Shown here piece by piece: positions 1 through 5,718 of a DNA stretch of 13,355 nucleotides. The notes beneath the pieces were generated by a model. The model saw only the letters and a list, made by a program, of their open reading frames with translations, did no database searches and was not told where the DNA came from. Made by a program: the position numbers and the translations under genes. Every line of letters starts with the position of its first letter. Position 1 is the first letter of the stretch. The stretch spans positions 1-13,355 of the forward strand of contig JAAAOL010000446.1 of assembly GCA_009908885.1 (NCBI GenBank). The letters run 5' to 3'. Source of the stretch: Bacteroidota bacterium. GTDB taxonomy: Bacteria; Bacteroidota; Rhodothermia; Rhodothermales; JAAAOL01.

Positions 1-187
1 GTGGGAGGAACCGTCCTATCTTCGCGTCGGCAAGGACAATGCCTTCATCAAGGCCATGCACGACGAATGGACGGGCGTGCTCCCCGCGACGCTGATTTAC
101 GGTCGCGATGGTACGCTGGTACACTTTTCGCAGGGCAACCCGTTAGACTACGACGCGCTGGTCGAACACGTGCGTCCGCACCTGTAA
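1..187 (+). CDS. TlpA-like thioredoxin-fold protein, C-terminal end only
   Basis: The gene is cut by the left edge of the window. The readable frame begins at base 2 and gives 61 residues ending in TAA at 185-187. The piece contains WTGVLPATLIYGRDGTLV, the typical second half of a TlpA/ResA-like thioredoxin fold: the cis-proline in LPAT, a beta strand, then a D-G turn and another strand, followed by a C-terminal helix (YDALVEHVRPHL). The CxxC active site would lie upstream, outside the window, so whether it is a true disulfide oxidoreductase cannot be seen. Proteins of this kind usually act in the periplasm on cysteines of exported or cytochrome proteins. The next gene, also thioredoxin-fold, starts 69 bp downstream on the same strand, so the two probably form an operon. 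The fold is well supported; the exact role is not. Confidence 0.75.
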   Translation, partial: WEEPSYLRVGKDNAFIKAMHDEWTGVLPATLIYGRDGTLVHFSQGNPLDYDALVEHVRPHL

Positions 188-256
188 CGGGCGTGGACGA
201 TCGCGGGTGGCCGGTGCGCGTGGCCTTCTCTGGACTCCAACGGACGACACTGCTTC

Positions 257-865
257 ATGACTACCTTCATTCGACGTCTCGGCATCGTAGGCTGCCTGCT
301 CCTCTTTGGGGTCGGCGGTGCGGCCGCTCAGTCGCAGGAAATCCCGCTCGGCACCACCATGCCGATGGCCGATCAAGCGCTGCCTCAGGCCAGCGGCTCC
401 CAGGCCAGCCTCTCGGGCCTGGCCGGTAGCGCCGGGACCGTAGTCCTGTTCTGGAGCAATCAGTGCCCGTGGACCGACAAGTACGAGGGGCGTATGGAGG
501 CGCTGTATGACGAGTACAACCCTCAGGGGATCAGCTTCGTCCTCGTCAATTCGAACGACGCGTCGGCGTTTCCGCAGGAGTCGGCCCAGAGCAGCGCGGA
601 GCAAGGACACCCGATGCCATATCTGATGGATAAGTCTTCGGCGTTGGCGAATGCCTTCGGCGCGTCGCGCGCACCCCACGTCTTCGTCTTCGACGCCGAT
701 CAGAGTCTGGTATACGTCGGCACCATCGATGACAGTCCGGGCGACCCGGGCAACGTGCAGAATACCTACCTGGCTGATGCCCTCGCGGCCCTCGTCGGCG
801 GTGAGGCGATCCCGGTCGCCAAGACCAAGGCCTTTGGCTGCACGATCAAATACGCCAGCAACTGA
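257..865 (+). CDS. Exported thioredoxin/peroxiredoxin-fold protein (PRX_like1 type)
   Basis: A 202-residue protein. The N-terminus is a signal peptide: positive residues (TTFIRRLG), a hydrophobic run, and a likely signal peptidase I site after GAAA at about residue 24. The redoxin core runs from about residue 28 to 183. It has FWSNQCPWTDKYEGRM (Cys70), VLVNSND, PMPYLMDKSS, the RAPHVFVFD cis-Pro (Pro140) and YVGTIDDS. The tail TKAFGCTIKY carries Cys195, a conserved ending in this family. The family is known for one cysteine at the active-site position instead of CxxC, so a peroxiredoxin-like or thiol-binding role is as likely as disulfide reduction; Cys70 and Cys195 might pair. It follows a TlpA-like gene by 69 bp and precedes a LuxC-like gene by 19 bp. 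The ATG at 257 is chosen because it starts the signal peptide; no strong ribosome site is seen. No substrate is known. Confidence 0.85.
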   Translation: MTTFIRRLGIVGCLLLFGVGGAAAQSQEIPLGTTMPMADQALPQASGSQASLSGLAGSAGTVVLFWSNQCPWTDKYEGRMEALYDEYNPQGISFVLVNSNDASAFPQESAQSSAEQGHPMPYLMDKSSALANAFGASRAPHVFVFDADQSLVYVGTIDDSPGDPGNVQNTYLADALAALVGGEAIPVAKTKAFGCTIKYASN

Positions 866-884
866 CGCTGCCCGGCTGTCGCCT

Positions 885-1946
885 ATGTCGTCCCCCACGT
901 TCGCCCGCGCCATCGCCCAGGCTGCGGCCCGCTGGCGCGACCCGGAGCACCCGCCTCGGGCGGAGGCCGTCGCTGCGACGCTGGAGGCGGACAACCGATG
1001 GACCGAGGAGGCGCTGGCCTTTGCGATCAACCAGAAGATGGCCGCGCTGACGGAGGAAGCCCTCGACGCCTGGATCGGGGAGCAGACCGCCGCCCGTCCG
1101 CGCACCGTCGGGGTGCTCGCGCCCGGCCTCGTTCCGCTCGACGCCCTCGACGACCTCCTGGCCGCCCGGCTCCTGGGGCACCGCGTCGTCTGCGCCCCGG
1201 CAGCAGGCTCCCCGGCGTTGCTTCCCGCCTTCCTGGATGCCGTTCAGCGGCGTCTCGACGACGATCCAGTTCAGTTCGAGACGTCCGGGACCGTGCTCAC
1301 CCTGGCGGACGGCATCATCGCCACGGCCACGTTCGACGAAGACGACGAGCCCCTGCGCTGGGTGCAGACGCAGTGTGACCTGAATGGCATCGCCCCGTCG
1401 TCGCGCCTGCTACGCGGCCCGTGCTATACCGTGGCGGTGCTGGACGGGCAGGAGTCGGAGGAGGATCGGGAAGGCCTGGCCGAAGATGCGCTGCTGTTCG
1501 AAGGCCTCGGTCCCCGCAGCGTGCGGCTCGTGTGGGCTCCGCGGGGGCTGGACCCAGATCCCTATTTCGACGCGTTTGCGCAGTTCCGGGGCGTCTTCCC
1601 GGCGCATGCCGACACGCCCGGAGCCCTGCAGATGCAGAAGGCGTTCCTGGCCGCCGCCGATGCGCCCCATGCGTACGGCGAAGGGCTCGAGTTTCTCATC
1701 AGCCGGGGCCCACCGGAGGTGCAATCCTCCGGGCATATCCGGTGGGTGGCGTACGACGCCTTGCCCGAGGTGATCGAGTGGATGGCAGGCGCCGCCGATC
1801 ATCTCCAGAACGTCGTCGCGCGGGCCGGGGTGCTCGATACGGTGAGCGGGCGCGTCGAAGGAGTCCTCCCGGGGCAGATGCATCGCCCGGCGTTGGGGCA
1901 GCCCGTCTGCGGCCACGCCGTAGTGCCGTTCCTCCGATCGCTCTGA
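885..1946 (+). CDS. LuxC-like acyl-CoA reductase homologue, probably lacking the catalytic cysteine
   Basis: A 353-residue protein, close to the usual 340-360 residues of the Bacteroidota acyl-CoA reductase (LuxC/ALDH-like) group. Matching segments are NRWTEEALAFAINQKM (about 37-52), the Rossmann-type stretch TVGVLAPGLVPLDALDDLLA (74-93), YTVAVLDGQESEEDREGLAEDALLFEGLG (181-209), DPYFDAF, and the closing PGQMHRP (329-335). Members normally reduce fatty acyl-CoA or acyl-ACP to aldehyde through a thioester on cysteine. From memory of the family, the usual motif after the conserved loop is GLGCRNV; here it is GLGPRSV, so proline (Pro210) replaces the expected cysteine. The GSNNTAR-like motif seen in relatives is also not recognisable near 145-165. 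It may therefore be inactive or altered. The ATG at 885 gives the family-length N-terminus and lies 19 bp after the upstream stop; longer in-frame upstream sequence overlaps the previous gene and looks unnatural. Confidence 0.72.
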   Translation: MSSPTFARAIAQAAARWRDPEHPPRAEAVAATLEADNRWTEEALAFAINQKMAALTEEALDAWIGEQTAARPRTVGVLAPGLVPLDALDDLLAARLLGHRVVCAPAAGSPALLPAFLDAVQRRLDDDPVQFETSGTVLTLADGIIATATFDEDDEPLRWVQTQCDLNGIAPSSRLLRGPCYTVAVLDGQESEEDREGLAEDALLFEGLGPRSVRLVWAPRGLDPDPYFDAFAQFRGVFPAHADTPGALQMQKAFLAAADAPHAYGEGLEFLISRGPPEVQSSGHIRWVAYDALPEVIEWMAGAADHLQNVVARAGVLDTVSGRVEGVLPGQMHRPALGQPVCGHAVVPFLRSL

Positions 1947-1955
1947 TCCGTACGT

Positions 1956-1970
1956 CACGCCTCAAGCGTG
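1956..1970. terminator. Small hairpin between convergent genes
   Basis: CACGC-ctcaa-GCGTG forms a 5-bp perfect stem with a 5-base loop in the 15-bp gap between two convergent genes and the last codons of the minus-strand gene. On the plus strand it is followed by TTCTT. The position suits a two-way transcription end, but the stem is short and the T-run weak, so this is only a candidate. Confidence 0.25.
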
Positions 1971-2243
1971 TTCTTCGAAATAGGTCGACAGTGCCTGCTG
2001 GAGTTGCGGTTCGAGGACGTTCCAGTCGCTGGCCGGGTGCTTGGTCACCGTGACGAAGTCCGGCATGATGAAGACGTTCTCGACGCCCTGGACGGCAAAC
2101 AGGCGGTGTCCGAGAGGGTGGTCGGCGGCTTCCTGCGCGGTGTTGAACGACTCCATGCCGTCCGCGATAAAGGAGATGTCATCATCGACGGTGAATTTGA
2201 GACTGTTCGGGTTGGGCGTCGCGTGCGTCGTGAAGTCAGGCAT
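1962..2243 (-). CDS. Stand-alone Nfu N-terminal domain protein
   Basis: A 93-residue protein starting MPDFTTHATPNPNSLKF. It matches the N-terminal domain of Nfu iron-sulfur scaffold proteins (Nfu_N): the PNPNSLKF motif at the start, then DHPLGHRLFAVQGVENVFIMPDFVTVTK, where LF-x-(V/I)-x-GV-x-x-VF and DFVTV are the family signature, and a closing helix (WNVLEPQLQQALSTYF). Full-length Nfu proteins carry a second NifU-like domain with a CxxC that holds the cluster. That domain is absent here and the protein has no cysteine, so it cannot be a scaffold on its own; it may help another Fe-S carrier or be regulatory. The ATG at 2243 is preferred over longer frames (to 2492) because the domain begins immediately after it and the upstream translation is low-complexity. 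It faces the LuxC-like gene, with 15 bp between the stops. Confidence 0.85.
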   Translation of the reverse strand: MPDFTTHATPNPNSLKFTVDDDISFIADGMESFNTAQEAADHPLGHRLFAVQGVENVFIMPDFVTVTKHPASDWNVLEPQLQQALSTYFEEHA

Positions 2244-2534
2244 CGGGTCAAGCTCGTTATCAGACTGGAGGGTGCGGGTGGAACTAAAATAGAAAAGCGG
2301 ACAAATTCCCAGGATCGATACTGAAGGGCCCCGACGAGCACGAAAAAAACTCGTATTCTTTGCCACGCAACAGACACTCTTTCGCCGCCTGACCGTTCGG
2401 TTGCCGTCAATAGGGCCGTGGTCATGCGGCGCATCGCTGCCGGGTACGGGCATCGCCCCGCATAGGGCGGCCCGTCCGTGCTCGTCGGCCATATTACGAC
2501 CTCCTCAGCATTCATCCAACAGGGCAACGCGGTC
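2244..2534. promoter_or_regulatory. Divergent intergenic region with AT-rich patch
   Basis: This gap separates the minus-strand Nfu_N gene from the plus-strand membrane gene, so it must hold promoters for both. The stretch at about 2280-2365 is clearly richer in A and T than the surroundings, with runs of A at 2342-2349. I could not place a convincing Bacteroidota promoter. TATTCTTTG at 2354-2362 resembles the -7 box TAnnTTTG with one extra base but has no TTG at the right distance upstream. A short hairpin ACGAG/CTCGT (2334-2354) encloses the A-run. No gene is supported here. Confidence 0.4.
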
Positions 2535-2978
2535 ATGGATCAGCTTCCCGAACGCACGTCGTCCGGCCAGCAGGACGGAACGACCCCGCAGCCAGCCTCT
2601 CGGCAGCTACCGAGCGGAAAAAACAGCGTCCAGCGGATCACCGACCAGTCCAAAGGGCTGGTGGACGATCTCAAGTCCTGGGTGGATCTGCGGATCAAAC
2701 TGGCCCAGGTGGAGGTCGAGCAGCGCGTCCAGGCCAAAGTCAACGAACTGGCGCTCCGCATCGCGCCGATCATCGTAGGAGCGCTCGGCGGGCTCTTTCT
2801 GCTCGTCACCCTGGCGCTGGGCCTCGGGTGGTGGCTGGGGCAGAATTTCTGGGGCTTCCTGATCGTGACCCTGCTGCTGCTGCTCGTCGCCGCGGTGCTG
2901 CGCGCTGTGGGCCAGCGGCAGCGACGGCAGAACAAGAACGCATCCGCCGCCGCCGACGCTTCCGGCACCTCGTCGTAA
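2535..2978 (+). CDS. Phage_holin_3_6 (YqjE-like) two-helix membrane protein
   Basis: A 147-residue protein. Residues 1-35 are polar and likely disordered. Residues 36-75 form an amphipathic helix (KGLVDDLKSWVDLRIKLAQV, then VEQRVQAKVNELALR). Two membrane helices follow at about 77-101 and 105-125, and the C-terminus is basic then Ser/Ala-rich. This layout is that of the Phage_holin_3_6/DUF1469 family, to which E. coli YqjE belongs. Despite the name these are chromosomal inner-membrane proteins of unknown function, not lysis holins; nothing phage-like is nearby. The ATG at 2535 is chosen because the frame upstream (from 2478) adds an unrelated short segment. The next gene, 60 bp downstream, encodes a partner of the kind often found beside this family. 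Membrane topology is visible; the biochemical role is unknown. Confidence 0.75.
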   Translation: MDQLPERTSSGQQDGTTPQPASRQLPSGKNSVQRITDQSKGLVDDLKSWVDLRIKLAQVEVEQRVQAKVNELALRIAPIIVGALGGLFLLVTLALGLGWWLGQNFWGFLIVTLLLLLVAAVLRAVGQRQRRQNKNASAAADASGTSS

Positions 2979-3038
2979 CCCCCTCGTAGTCGCCACAGCC
3001 CCGTCCCTCTTCGCTCGACTGAACGCGCTTCGCTTCCT

Positions 3039-3572
3039 ATGGCTGAGAACGTATCTCGCTCCGACCTCGAACGGCAACTGGAGGACACCACCACCCTCAT
3101 CAAGCAGCGAATCGATGCGCTGGGCGACGAGGCGCAGTCGCTGCGCACCACCCTGCGGGATGCCCTCTTCGACAATCCCTTGCTGAGCGTCGGGGGCGCC
3201 GTCCTGGCCGGGCTCGTCGTCGGCTGGCTGCTGGGCGGGCGCCGCAAGGACCCCTTCCGCACCGAGGGGCGCCGCCGTGCCCTCGTCGAAGAATACATCG
3301 ACGCCGTCGTGCAGGAGGCCCGGCAGGCCGTGGCCCGGGGCCGAGAGCCGGGCGTGGCCGTCCGTGAAGCCCTGCGCGACCGCGTGCCGCTGATCGTGCT
3401 GGAAGACCTCGGGGGCGGCTCCTCGGGCATCACCCGCCAGATCTTCGACCTGCTGCTCAAGTCCTCGGTGGGCTTCTTCATGAGCTCCACGCTGGATCGC
3501 CTGAACGAAGACCTCGAACTCGACCGTCGCATCGCCGACTCGATCCCGACGCCCTCGGCCGACGGCGAATAA
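3039..3572 (+). CDS. Single-helix membrane protein, YqjD/ElaB- or DUF3618-like layout
   Basis: A 177-residue protein. Residues 5-45 are a charged, coiled-coil-like helix (SDLERQLEDTTTLIKQRIDA, then LGDEAQSLRTTLRDALF). A glycine-rich membrane segment follows at about 47-68 (NPLLSVGGAVLAGLVVGWLLGG), then RRK. An N-terminal coil plus a glycine-rich anchor resembles YqjD/ElaB (DUF883) and DUF3618 proteins, which commonly sit next to Phage_holin_3_6 genes. Unlike those roughly 100-residue proteins, this one continues for about 105 residues in a cytoplasm-like, charged domain (EEYIDAVVQEARQAVARGRE, then a GGGSSG linker and a moderately hydrophobic helix near 133-150). I do not recognise that extra domain. 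The YqjD relatives associate with ribosomes in stationary phase in E. coli; any such role here is speculation. It ends 51 bp before adk. Confidence 0.6.
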   Translation: MAENVSRSDLERQLEDTTTLIKQRIDALGDEAQSLRTTLRDALFDNPLLSVGGAVLAGLVVGWLLGGRRKDPFRTEGRRRALVEEYIDAVVQEARQAVARGREPGVAVREALRDRVPLIVLEDLGGGSSGITRQIFDLLLKSSVGFFMSSTLDRLNEDLELDRRIADSIPTPSADGE

Positions 3573-3623
3573 CGGCGCCCCACCCGCCACCACCGACCAC
3601 CCATCCCGTTCAACCGATACAAC

Positions 3624-4259
3624 ATGCGCATCGCACTGTTTGGCCCGCCGGGGGCCGGAAAAGGAACGCAAGCCCAGCGCCTCGTCGACCGCCACGGGTT
3701 GACCCACATCTCGACCGGTGAGATCATCCGCGCCGCCATCAAGGCCGACTCGCCGCTCGGGCGCGAGGTGAAGACGTATGCCAACGCGGGGAAGCTGGTC
3801 CCCGATGCTGTGGTCTGGAAACTGGCCAAGCAGGCCATCGCCGACGTAGGGCATGACGACTTCATCCTGGACGGCTACCCGCGTACGGTGCAGCAGGCGA
3901 AGTGGCTGACGGAGTTCCTGGACGAGCACGCCGCCGAACTCGACGCGTTCGTGAGCCTCGTCGTGCCGGACGACGTGATCGTGGATCGGCTGTCGCAGCG
4001 GCGGACCCACAAAGAGACCGGGGAGAATTACCACCTCGAATTCGACCCACCGCCGGACGACGTCGACCCCGCCATGATCATTCAGCGCCCGGACGACCGC
4101 CCGGAGGCCATCCGGCGGCGGCTGGAAGTCTACAAGAACGAGACGCAGCCCGTAGAGGACTACTATCGGCGGCGGAGTACGCTCGTCGAGATCGACGGCG
4201 TCGGGACGTTTGCCGAGGTCGAGGCCCGCATCAATCAGGTGCTGGAGGCTGCGGCGTGA
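3624..4259 (+). CDS. adk: Adenylate kinase
   Basis: A 211-residue protein, normal length for a bacterial long-form enzyme that interconverts ATP + AMP and two ADP in the cytoplasm. Visible motifs are the P-loop FGPPGAGKGT (6-15), the AMP-binding STGEIIRAA (30-38), the DGYPRT motif (83-88) with Arg87, the LID region from about 126 (SQRRTHKETGENYHLEFDPP), and DDRPEAIRRRL (157-167) with catalytic arginines. The LID contains no cysteines, so it is the hydrogen-bonded, not the zinc-binding, type. One small oddity is TGE rather than the usual TGD at residue 33. The ATG at 3624 starts directly with the first beta strand. Its TGA stop overlaps the GTG start of the prenyl synthase gene (GTGA, 4256-4259), which suggests translational coupling. 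Confidence 0.97.
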   Translation: MRIALFGPPGAGKGTQAQRLVDRHGLTHISTGEIIRAAIKADSPLGREVKTYANAGKLVPDAVVWKLAKQAIADVGHDDFILDGYPRTVQQAKWLTEFLDEHAAELDAFVSLVVPDDVIVDRLSQRRTHKETGENYHLEFDPPPDDVDPAMIIQRPDDRPEAIRRRLEVYKNETQPVEDYYRRRSTLVEIDGVGTFAEVEARINQVLEAAA

Positions 4260-5305
4260 ACGAGCCCACATCCATGCCGACCGTGCCGTCGTCCGCGACG
4301 GACGCTGGCGGTGTCGAGATAGACTATGGTGCGCCGGAGTCCGCCGTGGCAGCGCTGAAGGATCTCGTCGATGCGGCGCTGGCCGAGCTCCACCTTCCCG
4401 ATGCGCCGGAAGCCCTGTACGAGCCCGTCCGCTACGTCCTGGCCGGGCAGGGGAAGCGCCTGCGGCCCGTGTTTTTGTTGCTCGCCGCAGACGCCTTCGG
4501 CACGCCGCCCGCGTCCGCACTGCCCGCCGCGCTGGCCGTCGAGGTGTTCCATAACTTCACGCTGGTGCACGACGACATCATGGACCACGCCGACACGCGC
4601 CGGGGGCGGCCCACCGTGCACGTGCGCTGGGATACCGACACGGCCATCCTCTGCGGCGATTACCTCATGGCGCTGTCGTACGACCTGCTCGCCCGGAGCG
4701 AGGCGCAGCGGCTCCCCCGTCTGATGCGGTCGTTCAGCGAGATGGTGACCCACCTCTGCGAAGGGCAGACGCTCGACAAGGCGTTCGAGACCGACGAGGC
4801 CGTCACGGTCGAACAGTACCTTCACATGATCGACCGGAAGACCGGCGCGTTGTTGCGCACCGTGCTGGAACTGGGCGGGCTCCTAGGCTCGGCTACCGAC
4901 GCGCAGCTCGACGCCCTGCGCCGGGTTGGGGCCTCGGCCGGGCGGGCCTTTCAGATTCAGGACGACCTGCTGGACCTCATCGCCGATGGCGAGCGCTGGG
5001 GCAAGACCGTCGGTGGAGATCTCATCGAAGGCAAAAAGACCTTTCTGTTGCTCCAGGCGCTGGAACGGGCGGACGGGGCCGAGCGTGCATGGTTTGCCCG
5101 GGTCGTCGAGGACCGGGGACTCTCTCCCGATGAGATTCCCGAGGCGCGCGAACGGATGGACCGCCTCGGCGTGCTCGATGCCGCGCGTACCGCCGTGGCA
5201 CGCTACTCGGCGACGGCGATGTCCGCGCTGGACACGCTGCCGGAACATCCCGCGCTCCAGACGCTTCGTTGGCTCATCCGACGCCTCCAGGCCCGCCACC
5301 ACTGA
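4256..5305 (+). CDS. Short-chain polyprenyl diphosphate synthase (FPP/GGPP-type)
   Basis: A 349-residue class I trans-prenyltransferase that condenses isopentenyl diphosphate with allylic diphosphates to make the C15-C20 precursors of carotenoids, quinones or membrane lipids. Visible motifs are GKRLRP (66-71), the first aspartate-rich motif DDIMD (106-110) followed by RRGRPTVH, then GDYLMA, CEGQ, RKTGALL, and the second aspartate-rich motif QDDLLD (235-240) followed by GKTVGGDLIEGKKT. The first motif has no two-residue insertion, and Phe101 sits five residues before it with Thr at minus four. From known chain-length rules this is closest to archaeal-type GGPP synthases, so a C20 product is my best guess but is not proven. 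The start is uncertain: the GTG at 4256 overlaps the adk stop, and an ATG at 4274 is six codons later. The first about 25 residues are unstructured. Confidence 0.92.
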   Translation: MNEPTSMPTVPSSATDAGGVEIDYGAPESAVAALKDLVDAALAELHLPDAPEALYEPVRYVLAGQGKRLRPVFLLLAADAFGTPPASALPAALAVEVFHNFTLVHDDIMDHADTRRGRPTVHVRWDTDTAILCGDYLMALSYDLLARSEAQRLPRLMRSFSEMVTHLCEGQTLDKAFETDEAVTVEQYLHMIDRKTGALLRTVLELGGLLGSATDAQLDALRRVGASAGRAFQIQDDLLDLIADGERWGKTVGGDLIEGKKTFLLLQALERADGAERAWFARVVEDRGLSPDEIPEARERMDRLGVLDAARTAVARYSATAMSALDTLPEHPALQTLRWLIRRLQARHH

Positions 5306-5396
5306 GAACCGTCCTCCCCGACTCGAACCCGTCCCGGCTGCCGGTTCCATTCGCGTCACCCGCCGGTTCGCAGCCCCCTCAATCCACCGACTCGTA

Positions 5397-5666
5397 ATGA
5401 TTACCAGGGAAGTCACCGTTACCAACCGCGCCGGGCTGCACACGCGACCTGCCTCGATGATCGTGCGTACCGCCTCGCAGTTCGACGCGGACTTTTACAT
5501 CGAGAAGGACGGGTACGAGATCAACGGTAAGAGCATCATCGGCGTGATGACGCTGGCGGCCGAGCAGGATGCGAAGCTCAAGTTGCACTTCGATGGGGAG
5601 GATGAGGAAGAAGCCGCCACCGCCATCGAAGAGCTGTTCGAAAGTGGATTCGGAGAAGTGAAGTAA
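5397..5666 (+). CDS. ptsH: Phosphocarrier protein HPr
   Basis: An 89-residue protein, the standard HPr length. It accepts a phosphate from enzyme I on His15 in the motif NRAGLHTRPA (10-19). Ser46 is present in NGKSIIGVMTL (43-53), the site used by HPr kinase/phosphorylase in many phyla, so both ATP-dependent regulatory phosphorylation and PEP-dependent transfer are possible. The C-terminal half is very acidic (FDGEDEEEA, about 65-73). It lies 91 bp after the prenyl synthase gene and 52 bp before ptsI. No EIIA, EIIB, EIIC or HPr kinase gene is in the window. The ATG at 5397 begins directly with the first strand (MITREVTV), so the start is secure; no clear Shine-Dalgarno is visible. Confidence 0.96.
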   Translation: MITREVTVTNRAGLHTRPASMIVRTASQFDADFYIEKDGYEINGKSIIGVMTLAAEQDAKLKLHFDGEDEEEAATAIEELFESGFGEVK

Positions 5667-5718
5667 GCGGTCACCCACGCTCATTGGTTAAGACCCGCCA
5701 GCGGTCTATCGCAGACGC

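Noticed and set aside
2285..2310. Minus-strand TTTG and TATTTTAG as a promoter for the Nfu_N gene
   Set aside because: The two boxes are only about 10 bases apart, far short of the roughly 19-base spacing expected.
2352..2362. TATTCTTTG as a Bacteroidota -7 promoter box
   Set aside because: There is one base too many between TA and TTTG, and no TTG lies at the proper distance upstream.
2535..2978. Phage holin and hence a prophage remnant
   Set aside because: The family name is misleading; there are no phage structural, integrase or lysis genes nearby, and the neighbours are housekeeping genes.
2607..4520. Long minus-strand open frame (637 codons) across the membrane pair and adk
   Set aside because: It lies opposite well-identified genes. 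Its translation is rich in Arg, His, Gly and Ala with no recognisable domain, the usual shadow of GC-rich coding sequence.
5340..5369. Direct repeat GCCGGTTC, 22-bp period, before ptsH
   Set aside because: Only two 8-base copies in GC-rich sequence; could easily be chance and no function is indicated.
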